Origin: Atherix ibis
Taxonomy: Eukaryota > Arthropoda > Insecta > Diptera > Athericidae
NCBI GenBank assembly: GCA_958298945.1
Contig: OY282609.1
Coordinates: 37,235,212 to 37,299,211 of the forward strand
Length of the DNA: 64,000 nucleotides
Reading direction: 5' to 3'
Part shown: positions 1-11,984 of the stretch, in pieces
Numbering within the stretch: position 1 is the first letter of the stretch
Layout: every line of letters starts with the position of its first letter
Notes under the pieces: model-generated
The model's input: only the letters and a program-made list of their open reading frames with translations
What the model was told of the DNA's origin: nothing
Database searches by the model: none
Position numbers and translations under genes: made by a program

Positions 1-521
1 AAGTTCCCTTTAATTATATTGCATATCTGAAGAGAAATACTCAAAATATTCTAGGACCTCAAAAGAGGAATTATCTTATTCTACGACCACATTATTGTAT
101 ATTAATATGACTTCAAAATCATATATACCATTAAATCATCTGCCCTTGAATATTCCATCTCTAGTTTTGGAAATAATGCAGTTTTCCAAGGAATCAAAAT
201 ATTTTACAATTTATGAAAAAATTGGTAAAATTATCACCCTTAATTTCTTACTTTTCGAAAAATTTAGTTTCCATAAAAATATATGATAGATTTCCAAAAT
301 AACTAATTTCAAATATAATTTGATGATCACCGTTAAGAAAATAAAGGATTTCCAATTTGCTTAATCATAAAATTTGTCAAATTACCATATTTGCTTAATC
401 AGTATACGTAAAATATTAAGCTCACCATATGCTCTTATAGTAGATGCGGAAAAAAATCTTACAATAATATTGTTGGTTTCTTCTTTGGGATAAATTTTAT
501 AGTTTTTTATCAAATACTTAC
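1..521 (-). other. ZnT intron 4, partial
   Basis: AT-rich intron running off the left edge. No zinc-transporter exon, other coding signal or repeat was found in it. Confidence 0.6.
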
Positions 522-701
522 ATCAAATTTACAATAATGGCAAGAACGGATGTAATCAGCATAACGCCAGCCTTCAGCTCATAGTCCTTGTATATAATGC
601 GTTGGACAGCCAACCAAACCAAAATAGCTGTGATAACCCAAATCATAACAACGGAAGCAACCGCGCCAATGACTTCCGCTCGATACCAACCAAAAGACAT
701 T
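522..701 (-). CDS. ZnT/SLC30 zinc transporter, TM3-TM4 exon
   Basis: Internal exon of 180 bases between CATTACAG and TTGAT|GTAAGT. It reads MSFGWYRAEVIGAVASVVMI, continues through TM3 to LVWLAVQRII, then KDYELKAGVM and TM4 (LITSVLAIIVNLM). MSFGW-RAEVIGA is a signature of the ZnT2/3/4/8 group. The Met is internal: the preceding base A completes an Arg codon with the previous exon. The exon ends in phase 2. The next exon (His-rich TM4-TM5 loop and beyond) is not found in the remaining 521 bases, so it lies left of the window. Fly SLC30 relatives include ZnT35C, ZnT33D and ZnT41F. I cannot decide which is the ortholog, so no symbol is given. Confidence 0.95.
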
Positions 702-1348
702 CTGTAATGAGAGAGAAAAAAATACTGGTGAAAATATAAAACGGAAAAAATTACAAATAATACGCACGAGTAAGAACATTATAACAATAGTAATTGTTAG
801 TAGAATATTAGTCATATCGTAAAAAAGTATAGTAACATTTTCCACCTGAATAGAAAATTACTTGTAGACGTTGTACAGTTAAATATTTTAGTAAGAAACT
901 GTTATTTTCAATCTTTTTCCATTATATTTTTCTCTATTTATTCTCTGAAAATAAACGAACCATGAAAAAACTGCTTATCAATGAAATCGAAAAATATACA
1001 TATAAATATTTCGCTTACGTAGAATGGAAAATTGTCCATGAATTTAATTTATGCGAAAATTGATAATATCCGTCAGATATAGTGTCATAAAAAAATCATT
1101 TTAGCTTTGGGATAGGCGTGACGCGTCGCCACAAAATAAACCGTTTCGCTGTTGGTGTTACTGTTAATGCCTACCAAATTTAAGAACAATATAATCGTGT
1201 CTAACAGCGAAAAATAGAAGTTTTTATTTTCAAACTTTGTCATAAACGAAAAAAAGTCATTGTCATATCAAATTATATTACCATCCCTAAAAATGCTTCC
1301 GCTAAACATCAGAACGACCTTCAACTGTACCATAATCTTTAAGAAAAT

Positions 1349-2049
1349 TCACTCCATCACATCATCATCATCATCATCATCATCATCATTATTATTATCA
1401 TCGCCATAACTATAGCTTTTGCCATCGGCGGGAGCAGCACAATCGTTATAGTGGAAACAGCAGCCGCCGCTTTTATAATGGTTTCCTTTATTCCTAGTAT
1501 CATTCTAATTCTAATAATTTACAGGGCTGCAACCATGATCATCCCCATCGTTTAGATTTGAATAAATAATTTGGAAGGAGGAATAATATTTTGTTATTTG
1601 TTTTCGTATTCATTTATTTTTTATTTTTGTTTTCGAATTTTGCTTCGTTAGCAGCAATTGGAGTTGTCATGTAGTTTTATTTTCTATATTGAAAAATAAG
1701 TCCTGAATGTGTAGATAACCCGTATGGCTGGATCAATTTACTTCTCTTGTATTGATTTCCAATAAAATTTATGCTGTATCTTAAAAGATTGACACTCGAC
1801 AAATAGTTCTAGGTAAAATTCACTAGCGTTTCGCATTCATCCTGCTACCAACATGGTTGCTATTATCTGCTTCAGTCGATATCGTCGCAATCGTCATCGT
1901 TATCCTTTTCATAGGATGTTAATAAACTTTTCGAGATGGTTTGCATATCAACCAAGAACTGCTATAGTGCCATTGCTCACCGTATATTCGTGGCTACGTG
2001 CAGCAGTAGCATATGCTTGGATCATTGCGCTATCATCAATTCGTAATGC
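1349..2049 (-). pseudogene. Unrecognised coding-like island, Asp/Asn-rich, frames broken
   Basis: GC content is visibly higher here than in the surrounding intron. On the minus strand three protein-like segments appear. From 2049 to 1948 one reads LRIDDSAMIQAYATAARSHE. In another frame, about 1958 to 1872, one ends LLTSYEKDNDDDCDDID and then a stop. From 1504 to 1349 one reads CCFHYNDCAAPADGKSYSYG, then an Asp run, VME and a stop. The frame of the third has two stops just upstream, after NDGDDHGCSPVNY. No single intact frame joins them. The Asp run comes from an ATC/GAT microsatellite, which on the plus strand would read as poly-His followed by HRHNYSFCHRR, so the strand is uncertain. It could be a decayed nested gene, a retrocopy, or exons of a small gene. 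I recognise no domain. Confidence 0.25.
1360..1399. repeat. (ATC)n / (ATT)n trinucleotide microsatellite
   Basis: About ten ATC units pass into three ATT units. In the coding-like reading of this island it would give an Asp run (minus strand) or a His run (plus strand). Confidence 0.9.
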
Positions 2050-5000
2050 TTAACGTTTGGGTTTCATGTGTTCGTGAGTGAGGCAGTGTTTGGGGTCAAA
2101 ATTGTACTCAGTTCAATCGATACATTGCCATTGTAGATACTGCGAATACAGTTTTTTCATTGAGTGGAGGTTCAACGGATGGGATGGTTTTTCTATGGTT
2201 GGTAGCATTTACATGGTCACCACTCAATAGTAAATGTAGTCTATATTCCGTACTATGCTTCTTACAATATATATACCGATATTCAGACTATTCATTGATG
2301 CAGTATTGCACGGCACACAACTATTGAAAATATACCATGAAATTCAATTTTCATTTCGATTAGATATGCAGAACTGCAAATCAATTGATTCATATAATAT
2401 TTATCATTATAATTCAGTGTATTGGCTTTAACGAATAGTATAAGGAAAATGAATAATACAAGAGCATTTGTTCTTATGTGTAAGTAGTATTAAAATGATA
2501 AAATGAAGAATACGCACACTAAATTCAATCTAATGCGGGGCTTTATTTGATTATTCTCTTATTTTGGCTTCGAAACTATATATTTGCGTTTGGATTAATA
2601 ACTGTACTTTAAAAGTCAAATAAATAAATAAAATTTTAATAGTTGAAATTTTATCTAAATTATTTAAAAATGATCAAAACATAAACATAACTAAAAAAAC
2701 TTTCAGCAAGCACTCATTAGAACAACTATTGTATAACAGTTTGTACATAAGTATATATATTTTCAGCTACTAATTTTACTTTAAAATTTTTTTTTATACC
2801 TTTTAAAGAAATATTTACTTTGGCCACTTACTAAATATTTTAATATTCTGTGGACTAAGAAAAGAGAAATTGAGTCGCGTTTGGCTAGCGAAATTTCGAT
2901 AACTTCGATGTAAGTTAAAAATTGGTTTACCTTAATGCAGATGGTTCCATACAAATCTCAAATCACCTTTTCTAACGCCAAGTTAAAGCGTATACGTCGG
3001 GTCAGATATCGTTTCATCTGTTCGTACTTATTTTTATAATAACTTTGAGGATTCAATCAATTATTGAGAATTTGCTCAGTATAACATTAGGGTATATACC
3101 AAAGAACTTGATTTCGTATTCCTGTATGAGAATATGACTATGAAAAATTTAGCATATAAAGTAAGTATCCTATCTGTAAGGCATACATATAGCAGACTAA
3201 CCTTCGAAAGAGTTTAACTCCCTACATGGGGTTAATCGATTCAATAAATGTCTTATGATGGGGTTATCGTAAAAAAAAATTGATGAAAGACGTTACCTAA
3301 ATGAATACTTCTATATGATATACGGAGTTTGGTACATATTAGTAGACCTGTTTTAGAGTCTGGCATTCAAATTCATTAGTGGCAATGCGTTTGACAATAG
3401 CGCGAATTGAGCAGATTGATTGCGTTTCATGAATTCGTTATTTATTTAATTGATATCAGCTGTACAAATAAAATGTTTGTTGATTAATTTTCTGTTACAG
3501 CATTAACTTTTCATAATTTAAAATTTACTTCAGTATTTATTCACAATAAATAAACTAACTATAAATAATCATAGAATATTGTAATTGATTGCTATGAATC
3601 AGTTTGACAAAATTACTGTAAGTTTCCTGTGAATGCGGTTATTTATAAATTTAAAAAAAAAACTAAAAAAAACCCGTATGTTAGTTAAATAAAAATCCTA
3701 AAATTTAATTACTTTTTATATAACATACTATTTTAATTGCTTTTAATATTTTATATTACTATAAAATGTAATAATATAAATTATTAAAAGCAATTAAAAT
3801 AGTATGTTATATATTTTTAGGAACAATTCGATTTAAACAATTTAAATTATTCTGAAATTAGGCCTTTTAAACTTATAAACTTATATAACTTTATTTTAAT
3901 AAATAATAAATATTTATTTTATTATTTAAAATAATTCTGACAATAAGTAAATTTTGAAAATAAAAACTTCTTATATTGTAGATTAGTTTAAAAAAAATAA
4001 TACAAATTTACGTATATTCAATTTAACAAACTGATACTTTTTTTCAACATTGAAAATAAAAATTATTGTTTTCAAATAAAAACTATTGACAAAAAATCCA
4101 GACAGCCTATTTGTGAAACATTTATTCGAAGAGAATCCAATTTCAAAGTAAAATAATAAATAATTCACTAAGTAATTTTGCCATCCGGATATCATTACAT
4201 TTTTTACAAGCTTATCCACAAATTTCTTTTAACAATTGACCTAATGAGAAAAGATATTCTCACAAAAATTCTTCCTTCCAAAATAGCCCATACACTTATA
4301 TATCTATATCAATATATATTTAGCTACCAGTAAGTTAGATTCATACTCATTAAAAGAACAAAATAACAAATGATAAGAAAGAGTCTACGGACATACACAC
4401 ATACTCGTATATTTTGCTATAGTATTAATTTTTGGGGTGAAACTAAAAAAGATTCCTCCATCCCTGGAACGTCAGATGATGTCGACGATATGTTTATCTA
4501 ACATAGCTAAATGCTCTGCCGGTTATCTTTACTAAGACTCGCTTTTATAATGTTACTGTTATCATTACCGTAGTTTTTTCTTTTCAATTTGTTAGAAAAT
4601 ATTTTAGATAACACTGCACGAGCATGCGTGTTGATTTCATAACAGGAAAAACCCTAAAAAACACATGAAATAAAGCTTCTATAATAGCAAATATTAATAA
4701 AAAATTCAAGCACATCGGATAAAAATCATAAGCGGAATGAGTTAGGAGGCACTAAATTCAATTCAATTCAAGAAAAAAACACCGACGTATTGAAAAGATC
4801 AGCCAAACTCCTACAAAAAAATGTTTGTAAATGAACAAAAGGAAAAATAAGGCTTATGAACGAAGGAAGAGGTACGAAGTTTCCTAAAGGAATTAATGGG
4901 GAGAGAAATTTTCCAGATTTGATGATATGGTCGAAGAGTCCTTTTACAAAATGAAAAACATTAAATCAACTTTGCCATCGACCATCGACCTTACCATAGT

Positions 5001-6849
5001 CTTATACCTAGCTATCTTTGCCATCGTACCACCATAACCTTGCGTGGACGAGCACAATCTAACTAACCTATTTGGGTAGGTGCTGCGTAATATAGTTTGT
5101 GTCTGACGGAAGAAACTCTGTCCTCGATAACTACCTCTGATGACATAACGATGAAAATCAGAATGATGACGATGACAATGATGACAACGGTGAATACGAT
5201 GAAAGCATTGGCTAGAATTGAAGACGATTATTCACAAATACAAGAAATGGAAATAGGGTGGTAACAGACATAATGACAAAGCTAAGGTAAATGATGCCGA
5301 AAGGTGAGCTTAAGTTTCTGCTGGAATATTGTTCGTAAATAGTTTTTTTTTCTTTTCGAGCATTTTTCTTGTTCCAACACCATTTCTTCTGTATGATACA
5401 GCAATCTTTTTGACCTCATATAATAATATTTTAAAAAACATTCATACGAGAAAACATAAACATACTTTGATGAAATTACCAATATCAAACTTTAGGTTAA
5501 ACTCTATAAACTCCAATGCGGATTTTACAAATAACGAATAAATTACTGGGTTAGATTAAAAACCAAATTTAATCAGTGCTTTATTTTTTTTACTGTAATA
5601 ATACATAATTCTCGTAGCAAAAATAAAATTTCAAAATGATAACTATAAGCGTTAAAAGTATGCTCATTTACTTCTCTGACATTTAGATTCTTAAACATAC
5701 CATATCAATCTGGAATAAGAAATTACCTTTAACATAGATATTGTAATTTTCTAATAATATAGTAAATATTTTTGAACTCTATTTGTAAAATTTTAGTTTT
5801 TTATTTAGAGCAAATATTTAAATGAAATAATCTATGAACTTGGGAATAAAATAAATACTACATAATTTATATTCGAGCAAAATATATTATTAAATTGTTG
5901 AGTTGAAAAACAAAAGAAAAAAAATCGTATATTGAAAAATGTAGCAAACAAATTGTCATCCGGATTTCAATAATTTCAATAGAAATTTATTTACGAAAAT
6001 CAAAATATTCTAAGTATTGTCCTTTTAACTATATCAGTCAATCATTCTCATACGTATACACATAATTTGGCAAAAAGGATGGGCTACAACTGAATAGCAA
6101 AAGGATTGGAATGGCGTATTTGGACATTTACAAACTCAACAAATAGCTGGCCATACAATCATCAACATCATATCCTTATTTGACCATTAAATTCACAATG
6201 GAATTTACTGTCACACATACCGCCCGCCTACATATAGATTTTGTATTGAATGAAAATTTATAAAATAAAATATTTGCATTGATAAATTTTTCCTAAATTT
6301 CGAAACGGTTGATTTGAACTGGATTCGATTTTTTGATTTATTTGTTTTGACCTCACTTCTTTCTATTCGGTCATAAATCATATGTAAATATGAGATTCAA
6401 TGTGTCCACGTATGTTGAACTATTCCTTCCGCAATCATTACTACCTTGAATATTTTGAAGTAGAAAAGGTTTATAATATGGGAAATCAACAATCATATAA
6501 TCAAATAAATAAAATAAAATTTCTTTAAATTACCCTCCAGGTGTTCATAAAAATATTTGAAGGAAATTTACTTTTCTTATTGAAGAATATTTTTCTTGTT
6601 CATTATCCTTAATTTAAATGTAAATTGATTTAACATTCTTCAATGATTTTGAAAAATTGAATTTAACATTCTCTTATTTATTTGCATTTATAAAACATAT
6701 TCTTAAACACGTTATCAAATTTGACCGGAAAGAATTTATGCATCTATTTTATTCATTTAAGGAAGTAAGAAATTCAAAAATGAAATTCATTCAAAAATGA
6801 AACTATACACATCTCGATACTTTATGCTAAAATTAATTCAGTATTATTG
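2050..6849. other. Intronic AT-rich DNA
   Basis: Part of ZnT intron 3. Apart from the hairpin at 3717-3813 I see only low-complexity AT sequence. A GATGAC-rich stretch near 5130-5215 is simple-sequence-like. No supported gene. Confidence 0.5.
3717..3813. repeat. Long perfect inverted repeat (foldback or MITE-like)
   Basis: A 31-base left arm at 3717-3747, beginning TATATAACATACTATTTTAA, is exactly reverse-complementary to 3783-3813. The 35-base centre contains a second imperfect pair (TATATTAC against GTAATATA-like sequence), so nearly the whole 97 bases can fold. Chance does not make a 31-base perfect arm even in AT-rich DNA. No transposase or clear target-site duplication is visible. It could be a short foldback element or MITE. 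Confidence 0.75.
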
Positions 6850-9410
6850 GCCTAGAAGAAATACTTCTGTTTCTCCAGTACAACCAACCATATCGAGTTG
6901 AGTCTCAAAAGTCCCAAAGCTAAGTGAGTATTATCAAACAGGCCAAGCGTACAGCTTGAAATGACTTTGCTGCAACCATTAACACCAAGTCCTCTCCAAA
7001 GAAAATATAAAGAGAAATTAATCGGGTTCCCGGTCGACAGAGGAATGATATTATTCTATCGATTGAGACTGAGAATGGGATTATAACTGATATCCCTTCC
7101 TTATTTAAGGAACTGGAAGGAGCTTGTATATCATTCTTTTTGAACAATCATCTTAGCGTTGCATGTCGTAGAAATAAGAAATCCTCACTGGAAAACCAAT
7201 TACGTCGTCGTACCAGCGAATACCAATTTTTTTTAAATCTTTTCAAGGTCAATACACCGGATAAGGACAAGATATCTTTCAAAATATTTAAGGAGACTCC
7301 TTCAACATTCTACAGTAGAATAGTTAACCTCTTCAATCATATGGGTTACCTCAATATTAAAAAACCTATCCTAAAACAACGACTTTCTCGACCTTCGACT
7401 AATAATTACAGACTAATTTCACTTTCGCCTTACATATTCAAGATTATGTAAAAGGTACTAGCTTATGGCTAATCAAATTCTTGAAAATGAATTAACCCTG
7501 ACTATGCTTTTATATCTACAGCACTTTAAAGGTGATTGCTACAAACGTAAATTATGTAGACTATGTATTCTCTTGGACTCAACAAAAGGTATATAATCGT
7601 ATTTATGATAGCTACATAAGGTTACTTCAAAATTGGCTGCGTAGACAATTGGCATATCCTCCTGTTAAACCTATCGCAATCATATATGACTGGTAAAACT
7701 TTCACGTTTAAGGCGAACGATCATTTCTCGTCAAAATATATGACAGAAAATGGTATTCTAGAAGGTTCTACTTCATCCACTAGCATTTTCAATACATATA
7801 TACACATATTATCTTTGTCCTATGCTCTTTACTTTGCAGAAAGTGGAGCTGTGACACTAATGGGTTCACATCTGGGCCCAACCCCCTCTATCTGGCAGAT
7901 TTCCTGAAAATCATAGGTATAAGCATTACCAGAAGTAAAATATGGGATCTGCAAATTAACAGCACCATTTTATTTCAAATGGTAGAGATTTTAGTTGGTA
8001 GGAAGTGTAAGAAAATATAATTCTACGCAATAAGCGTAGTTAAGGACCTACTGGAAAAAACGTTGCTCTATTCCTTCACTTTATGCGTCAGAATGCCAGT
8101 ATCAAGGCAAGAGCAAGTTGAAGTAGCGATTAACCGCTGTATTCGACTAGCCAGTAGAGCATGCCAGACTTCCCCGGTAGACTCCATTCTTATTGAAATT
8201 GATAGAAAATCCGCCTTACACTATCCTTACACATCTATCCCAAAAAATACATTTTATCTTTACACATCTCTCCTAAATATTTCCTTTACAATCTTCTAAA
8301 CAAATCACTTCCTCAAACTATTTTTAAGAGAAATCTTATTCTCTACTTCCCTATTGATCTCTGAATTACAAAGGCATCTATCCACTTCTTCTTCCGACTA
8401 CCCAAATTCGAGGGTGTTAACGTCATTTAGCAGGTACAGTGAGTAAACAAAGATCAATCTAGCTATAAGGAATTATTTCTAGAACTGCTAGATGAACTTG
8501 ATAATTCAGTTCTAATATTAACGGATGGTAACTATTGATGACCATATATTATCTTTTGTTGACATCCACCATCTTGTCGACAATACGTACCGTAAACTAT
8601 ACCGTGGAATTATCCCAGCTATAGACCCCCTTTTTCATGGCGAGCAGTAGGCAATTAAGATGGCAGCAGAGAATACGATCAATCTTCATTCAACAATAAC
8701 AAATCTATATTTACTGATAGCCTGTGTGACCTAGTAGCCATTCGTGGCTCGTCAAATTATTCGGTGATCTATGTGATTCATCGCAATCTATTAAACAATA
8801 AAAAGTAGAGTTGCACTGGGTTGCCGGTCATATTGGTATTCTGCATAGCGAATGGGCTGATTTTTTGGCGGAGCAGGCTTCCCACCATCCGGTACTTACT
8901 GTGATTCCAAACATAATTAGCCATGCATAGATAACCAGATTGGGCCAACAGTGGAAGATTTCTTTCCACACAATATGGTCAAACATCGTAAAGCCTGTCT
9001 ATACAACAAACATTCCAATATTCTGGGCAAGGAAACTTCTCAGAATTCGGATTGGGCATACTATATTTACCCATGATTGTCTTGTTGGCAAGCAATCTTA
9101 TTCGTTCTGCCATTCCTGTGGTGTTCATCTTACCATCTCTCACATCCTGAACAAAAGCCACATAAGCCATAATTTATTTTTTAATATAACTCCTGCTTTT
9201 GTAAAGCTCCTATACCTAACCATTTCTTTTTCTAGCCTTCTTTTTAATTATCTAAAGCAATCTATTTTGCTTCACCAAATTTAACAACGTCTAATTACTC
9301 CCTTCGACCATTTTCATTAGGGAAGCTAACAGTTCCAACTTACAGACAACATAATATCACTAAATGCTTATGCTCGTAGCGCTATAAAAATGGTCTCTGA
9401 TATTTTTTTT
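6850..9410 (+). mobile_element. Non-LTR retrotransposon relic with RT, RNase H and 3' end (family A)
   Basis: The longest copy of the main non-LTR family, decayed by many stops and shifts. Reading left to right, the pre-RT part has AKRTA, NDFAATINTKSSPKKI and VPGRQRND (6930-7050). The RT palm start near 7360-7450 is STNNYRLISLSPYIFKIM, like the usual YRPISLL..YKIME. Next comes EGSTSSTSIFNTYI near 7760-7810, in place of the QGS...F..YI motif. RNase H follows: LTDG near 8520, HGEQ near 8640, FTDSLCDLVAIRGSSN near 8710-8760 and VELHWVAGHIGILHSEWADF near 8810-8865. The 3' part is ARKLLRIRIGHTIFTHD and a Cys/His tail, CHSCGVHL...H (9030-9140). The domain order fits the I/R1/LOA-type clades. The YADD region is not recognisable. 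The 3' UTR-like tail near 9360-9405 is shared with the other copies. Confidence 0.75.
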
Positions 9411-11339
9411 GTGAACTAACAAATTCAATGTAAGTCTGAAACCATTATGAAAAAGGTTATTTAACCGACATTTTTATTTTATCAATAAAAAAAAATCAGT
9501 AATTTGACTTGGTTTTTGTTGATTAATCATTTCCATTTCCAAAATTATTAAAATAACGGAGTATCTCAATTCAACCCAATAAATTATTTATATCTTCTTA
9601 TTCAAAATATATTAATACTGGAATTAGTAATTCAAGGAAATTTTCCAATTACTTACGTTAATCGGTGGAAGCAAATTTTATTAAAGGTATTAACCTTATC
9701 CCGACGTTAAATATTGATTAGTAAAAACATTCTTCTATTATACTATACCAACTTTTATAAATAATTAAAATTATTTACCCCTAATAAGGCGGAATTTCCA
9801 ATCAAGAGCATAATTGCCGATGATAAATGTACACGTAAGCATATCATGTGTAATGAATATGATACAGAAACGATAATATCTTTATAGCAACCCTTCAGAT
9901 GTCTCAACACCATACGACTGTGCATATATAATTTCGTTTATATATGGAGATATGCATATTCTTTTCTACGTGGTTGCAACGTTTCAAACTTTCTTATTGT
10001 TGGATGTTAAGTGATTCTCTCTAATTCGTACATGAACGAAACTGTGATGTGATTATTAGATGCTTTCAGTATATATCTGAAAGGACAACTTTAATCTAAC
10101 TAGAAATTTATTTATCGTAGTGATAATAGTACTTCCACATATCCTTTTAATGCACTTCATTAAATAAGATAAGCATTCCGCCCATTGACTTCCTGAATCT
10201 GTAAATGCTTAGTAGTTATTAATTGTTACAGCATGGGTGATTAATATTAAGGATTACCTATCAACATATCAACAACTGGTCATTAATTCCGCGCAATTGT
10301 ACAATTTCAGTAGAAAGTTTTATTTAAAAATGTTTCTAAACTCTTCGTAATTATATTTGAAAACTTACTTAATAGTTATATAAACTAAAAGAAGTGATCG
10401 TACCAGAATTTAAAATGAAAAAATAGACAACAAATGTTATAATTGCAATTGATGAATTGATTAATAATATATCATTATTATTTGGACTTAGTATAAGTTT
10501 GTACCGAAAAGTTTTTTTATATACGTACACCTTCTGTTAATAATCAATCTCTCTAATGTTTTTTAATAATCAAGATTACGTGGTAGCCAGTGGTAAATTT
10601 TCGCTAATTTATACATTAATATGTTATATGTTAACATATTTTATTATACGATGAAGTATCTATAATTTGTACAAAATTGCATTGTAGTTAAGATTATCGT
10701 CGCAGCATGCCATTAAGATGTAAGGTGTTTTCTTAGTAAAGCCATTCAAATAATTCTAGTAAAATATTCATTAATTATAGTGTCATAGAACACAAATGTA
10801 CGTGTCAACAGATTAAATAAAATTTAATTATCAATATTAATTCTAAATAAAACTATAAACCATCTTAAAAATTTATTAAACATTAAAATTAAAAAAAATT
10901 TCTGCTTCATTTTTACATTCACCAATTTTGTGTTTTGCATATGCAAGTGCAAGTGAAGAAAGAAGAAAAAGAAAATAAAAGAAAATATTAACTCAATTAT
11001 CTTAGAAAAAAAATACTGAAATGTGATATTTAGCTATTGAAATATTATTTTAATAAAAAAAAATGGTCATACGCCCTGAAATTTAAAAAAAAGCCAAAGA
11101 ATAATATCCACCGTAACTAATTATATTAGATAATTGCAAACAAAAATAATAAGATACATGTTAAATTAAAAGTGGAAACGATAATTTGGAGAAGGCCACC
11201 ATATTGATAGCTTAAGAATAAAAACTATTTCTCGATGTTTTTGAAATAATTAAACAAAAAATAATGAATTTTTATAATGAACTTTCAATAATTGTCTTAT
11301 ATTTAGGGATCCTCCTCCCCACAGCTATCCGGTCATATA
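9411..11339. other. Intronic AT-rich DNA
   Basis: Part of ZnT intron 3. No coding signal, structured repeat or element was recognised. Confidence 0.5.
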
Positions 11340-11700
11340 TTCGAGCCTTGAGAGATAATCGTCGATTTAGTAAAAGGGGCACTTCTAAAGTATTTGGTCG
11401 CTGAGTATCAAAGTGTGGTTTGGGGAAAACAACATATTATATGGAAAGATGTAACATCAAAATTAAACGCATTTCAATGTTTGGTACAAATAATTCTGAC
11501 ATCAGTCACTCTACTCATATGTGAAAATCAACTTCGACAATGGAAATAGGTAGATTTGGATTATTCTCAGTTTTATTCAAATACCAATACCCGAGATGTC
11601 CAATACGCAAAAACTATGGTATAAGAGACTTGTGGACAATGCTAAATTAACATTCGGTAAAATTATAAAGCCATCAAAATACATAGATAATGACGATTCG
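11340..11700 (+). pseudogene. Coding-like island, possibly MADF/Myb-like, broken
   Basis: GC content rises above the intron background. One plus frame (about 11350-11546) reads EIIVDLVKGALLKYLVAEYQ, then WGKQHIIWKDVTSKLN, and a stop after LRQWK. The pattern I..LVK...YL...Y......W..I...LN resembles the first two helices of MADF/Myb-SANT-like DNA-binding domains. The third-helix C...W..LR pattern is not clear. After that stop the same frame continues VDLDYSQFYSNTNTRDVQYA. A third frame at 11596-11700 reads MSNTQKLWYKRLVDNAKLTF, then GKIIKPSKYIDNDDS. No single frame spans the island. This may be a decayed transposon-associated gene or a small spliced gene. The family assignment is weak. Confidence 0.25.
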
Positions 11701-11840
11701 GTAGATCTATGACTTTAAAAGCTTATGTTTATTGTTATAATTGAATCAAATATTAATACATAAATAACTATTTTATTAATAACTACATTAATTTTATTAT
11801 TTTAAAAACTATTATTTAAAATATTTTATTTCTATTTTAG

Positions 11841-11933
11841 CGCGGATACGATTTCGATACGGATGGAGTACCCGTACACCACCGCGTTATTGGCGTCGTA
11901 ATTGACTTTGATTTCTATTATGATACCATATAA
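11841..11933 (+). CDS. Candidate terminal exon of a small unrecognised nested gene
   Basis: A sharply GC-richer block follows a good acceptor (TTTATTTCTATTTTAG). In phase 0 it reads RGYDFDTDGVPVHHRVIGVV, then IDFDFYYDTI and a TAA. If the upstream frame ending ...IDNDDS at 11700 is spliced at TCG|GTAGAT, the two join in frame across a 140-base AT-rich intron to give about 65 residues. An AATAAA lies 46 bases after the stop. The donor is non-optimal. The other two frames are also open for about 20 codons (for example ADTISIRMEYPYTTALLAS), so the frame is not certain. No family recognised. Confidence 0.25.
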   Translation, partial: RGYDFDTDGVPVHHRVIGVVIDFDFYYDTI

Positions 11934-11978
11934 AATATCAGAAAAAATGATAATACAAAAATTTTGTTTACTATTGTA

Positions 11979-11984
11979 AATAAA
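11979..11984 (+). promoter_or_regulatory. Possible polyadenylation signal AATAAA
   Basis: AATAAA, 46 bases after the stop of the candidate exon at 11841-11933. Such hexamers are common in AT-rich DNA, so support comes only from position. Confidence 0.2.

Noticed and set aside
1330..1560. Poly-His plus-strand reading as a missing ZnT His-rich loop
   Set aside because: It is on the opposite strand to the ZnT exons, lies inside the intron upstream of the TM3-4 exon, and is followed by a stop without any TM5 sequence.
1853..2053. Plus-strand frame MVAIICFSRYRRNRHRYPFH...
   Set aside because: Arg/His-rich composition is what the antisense of the Asp-rich minus-strand reading gives. Treated as a shadow.
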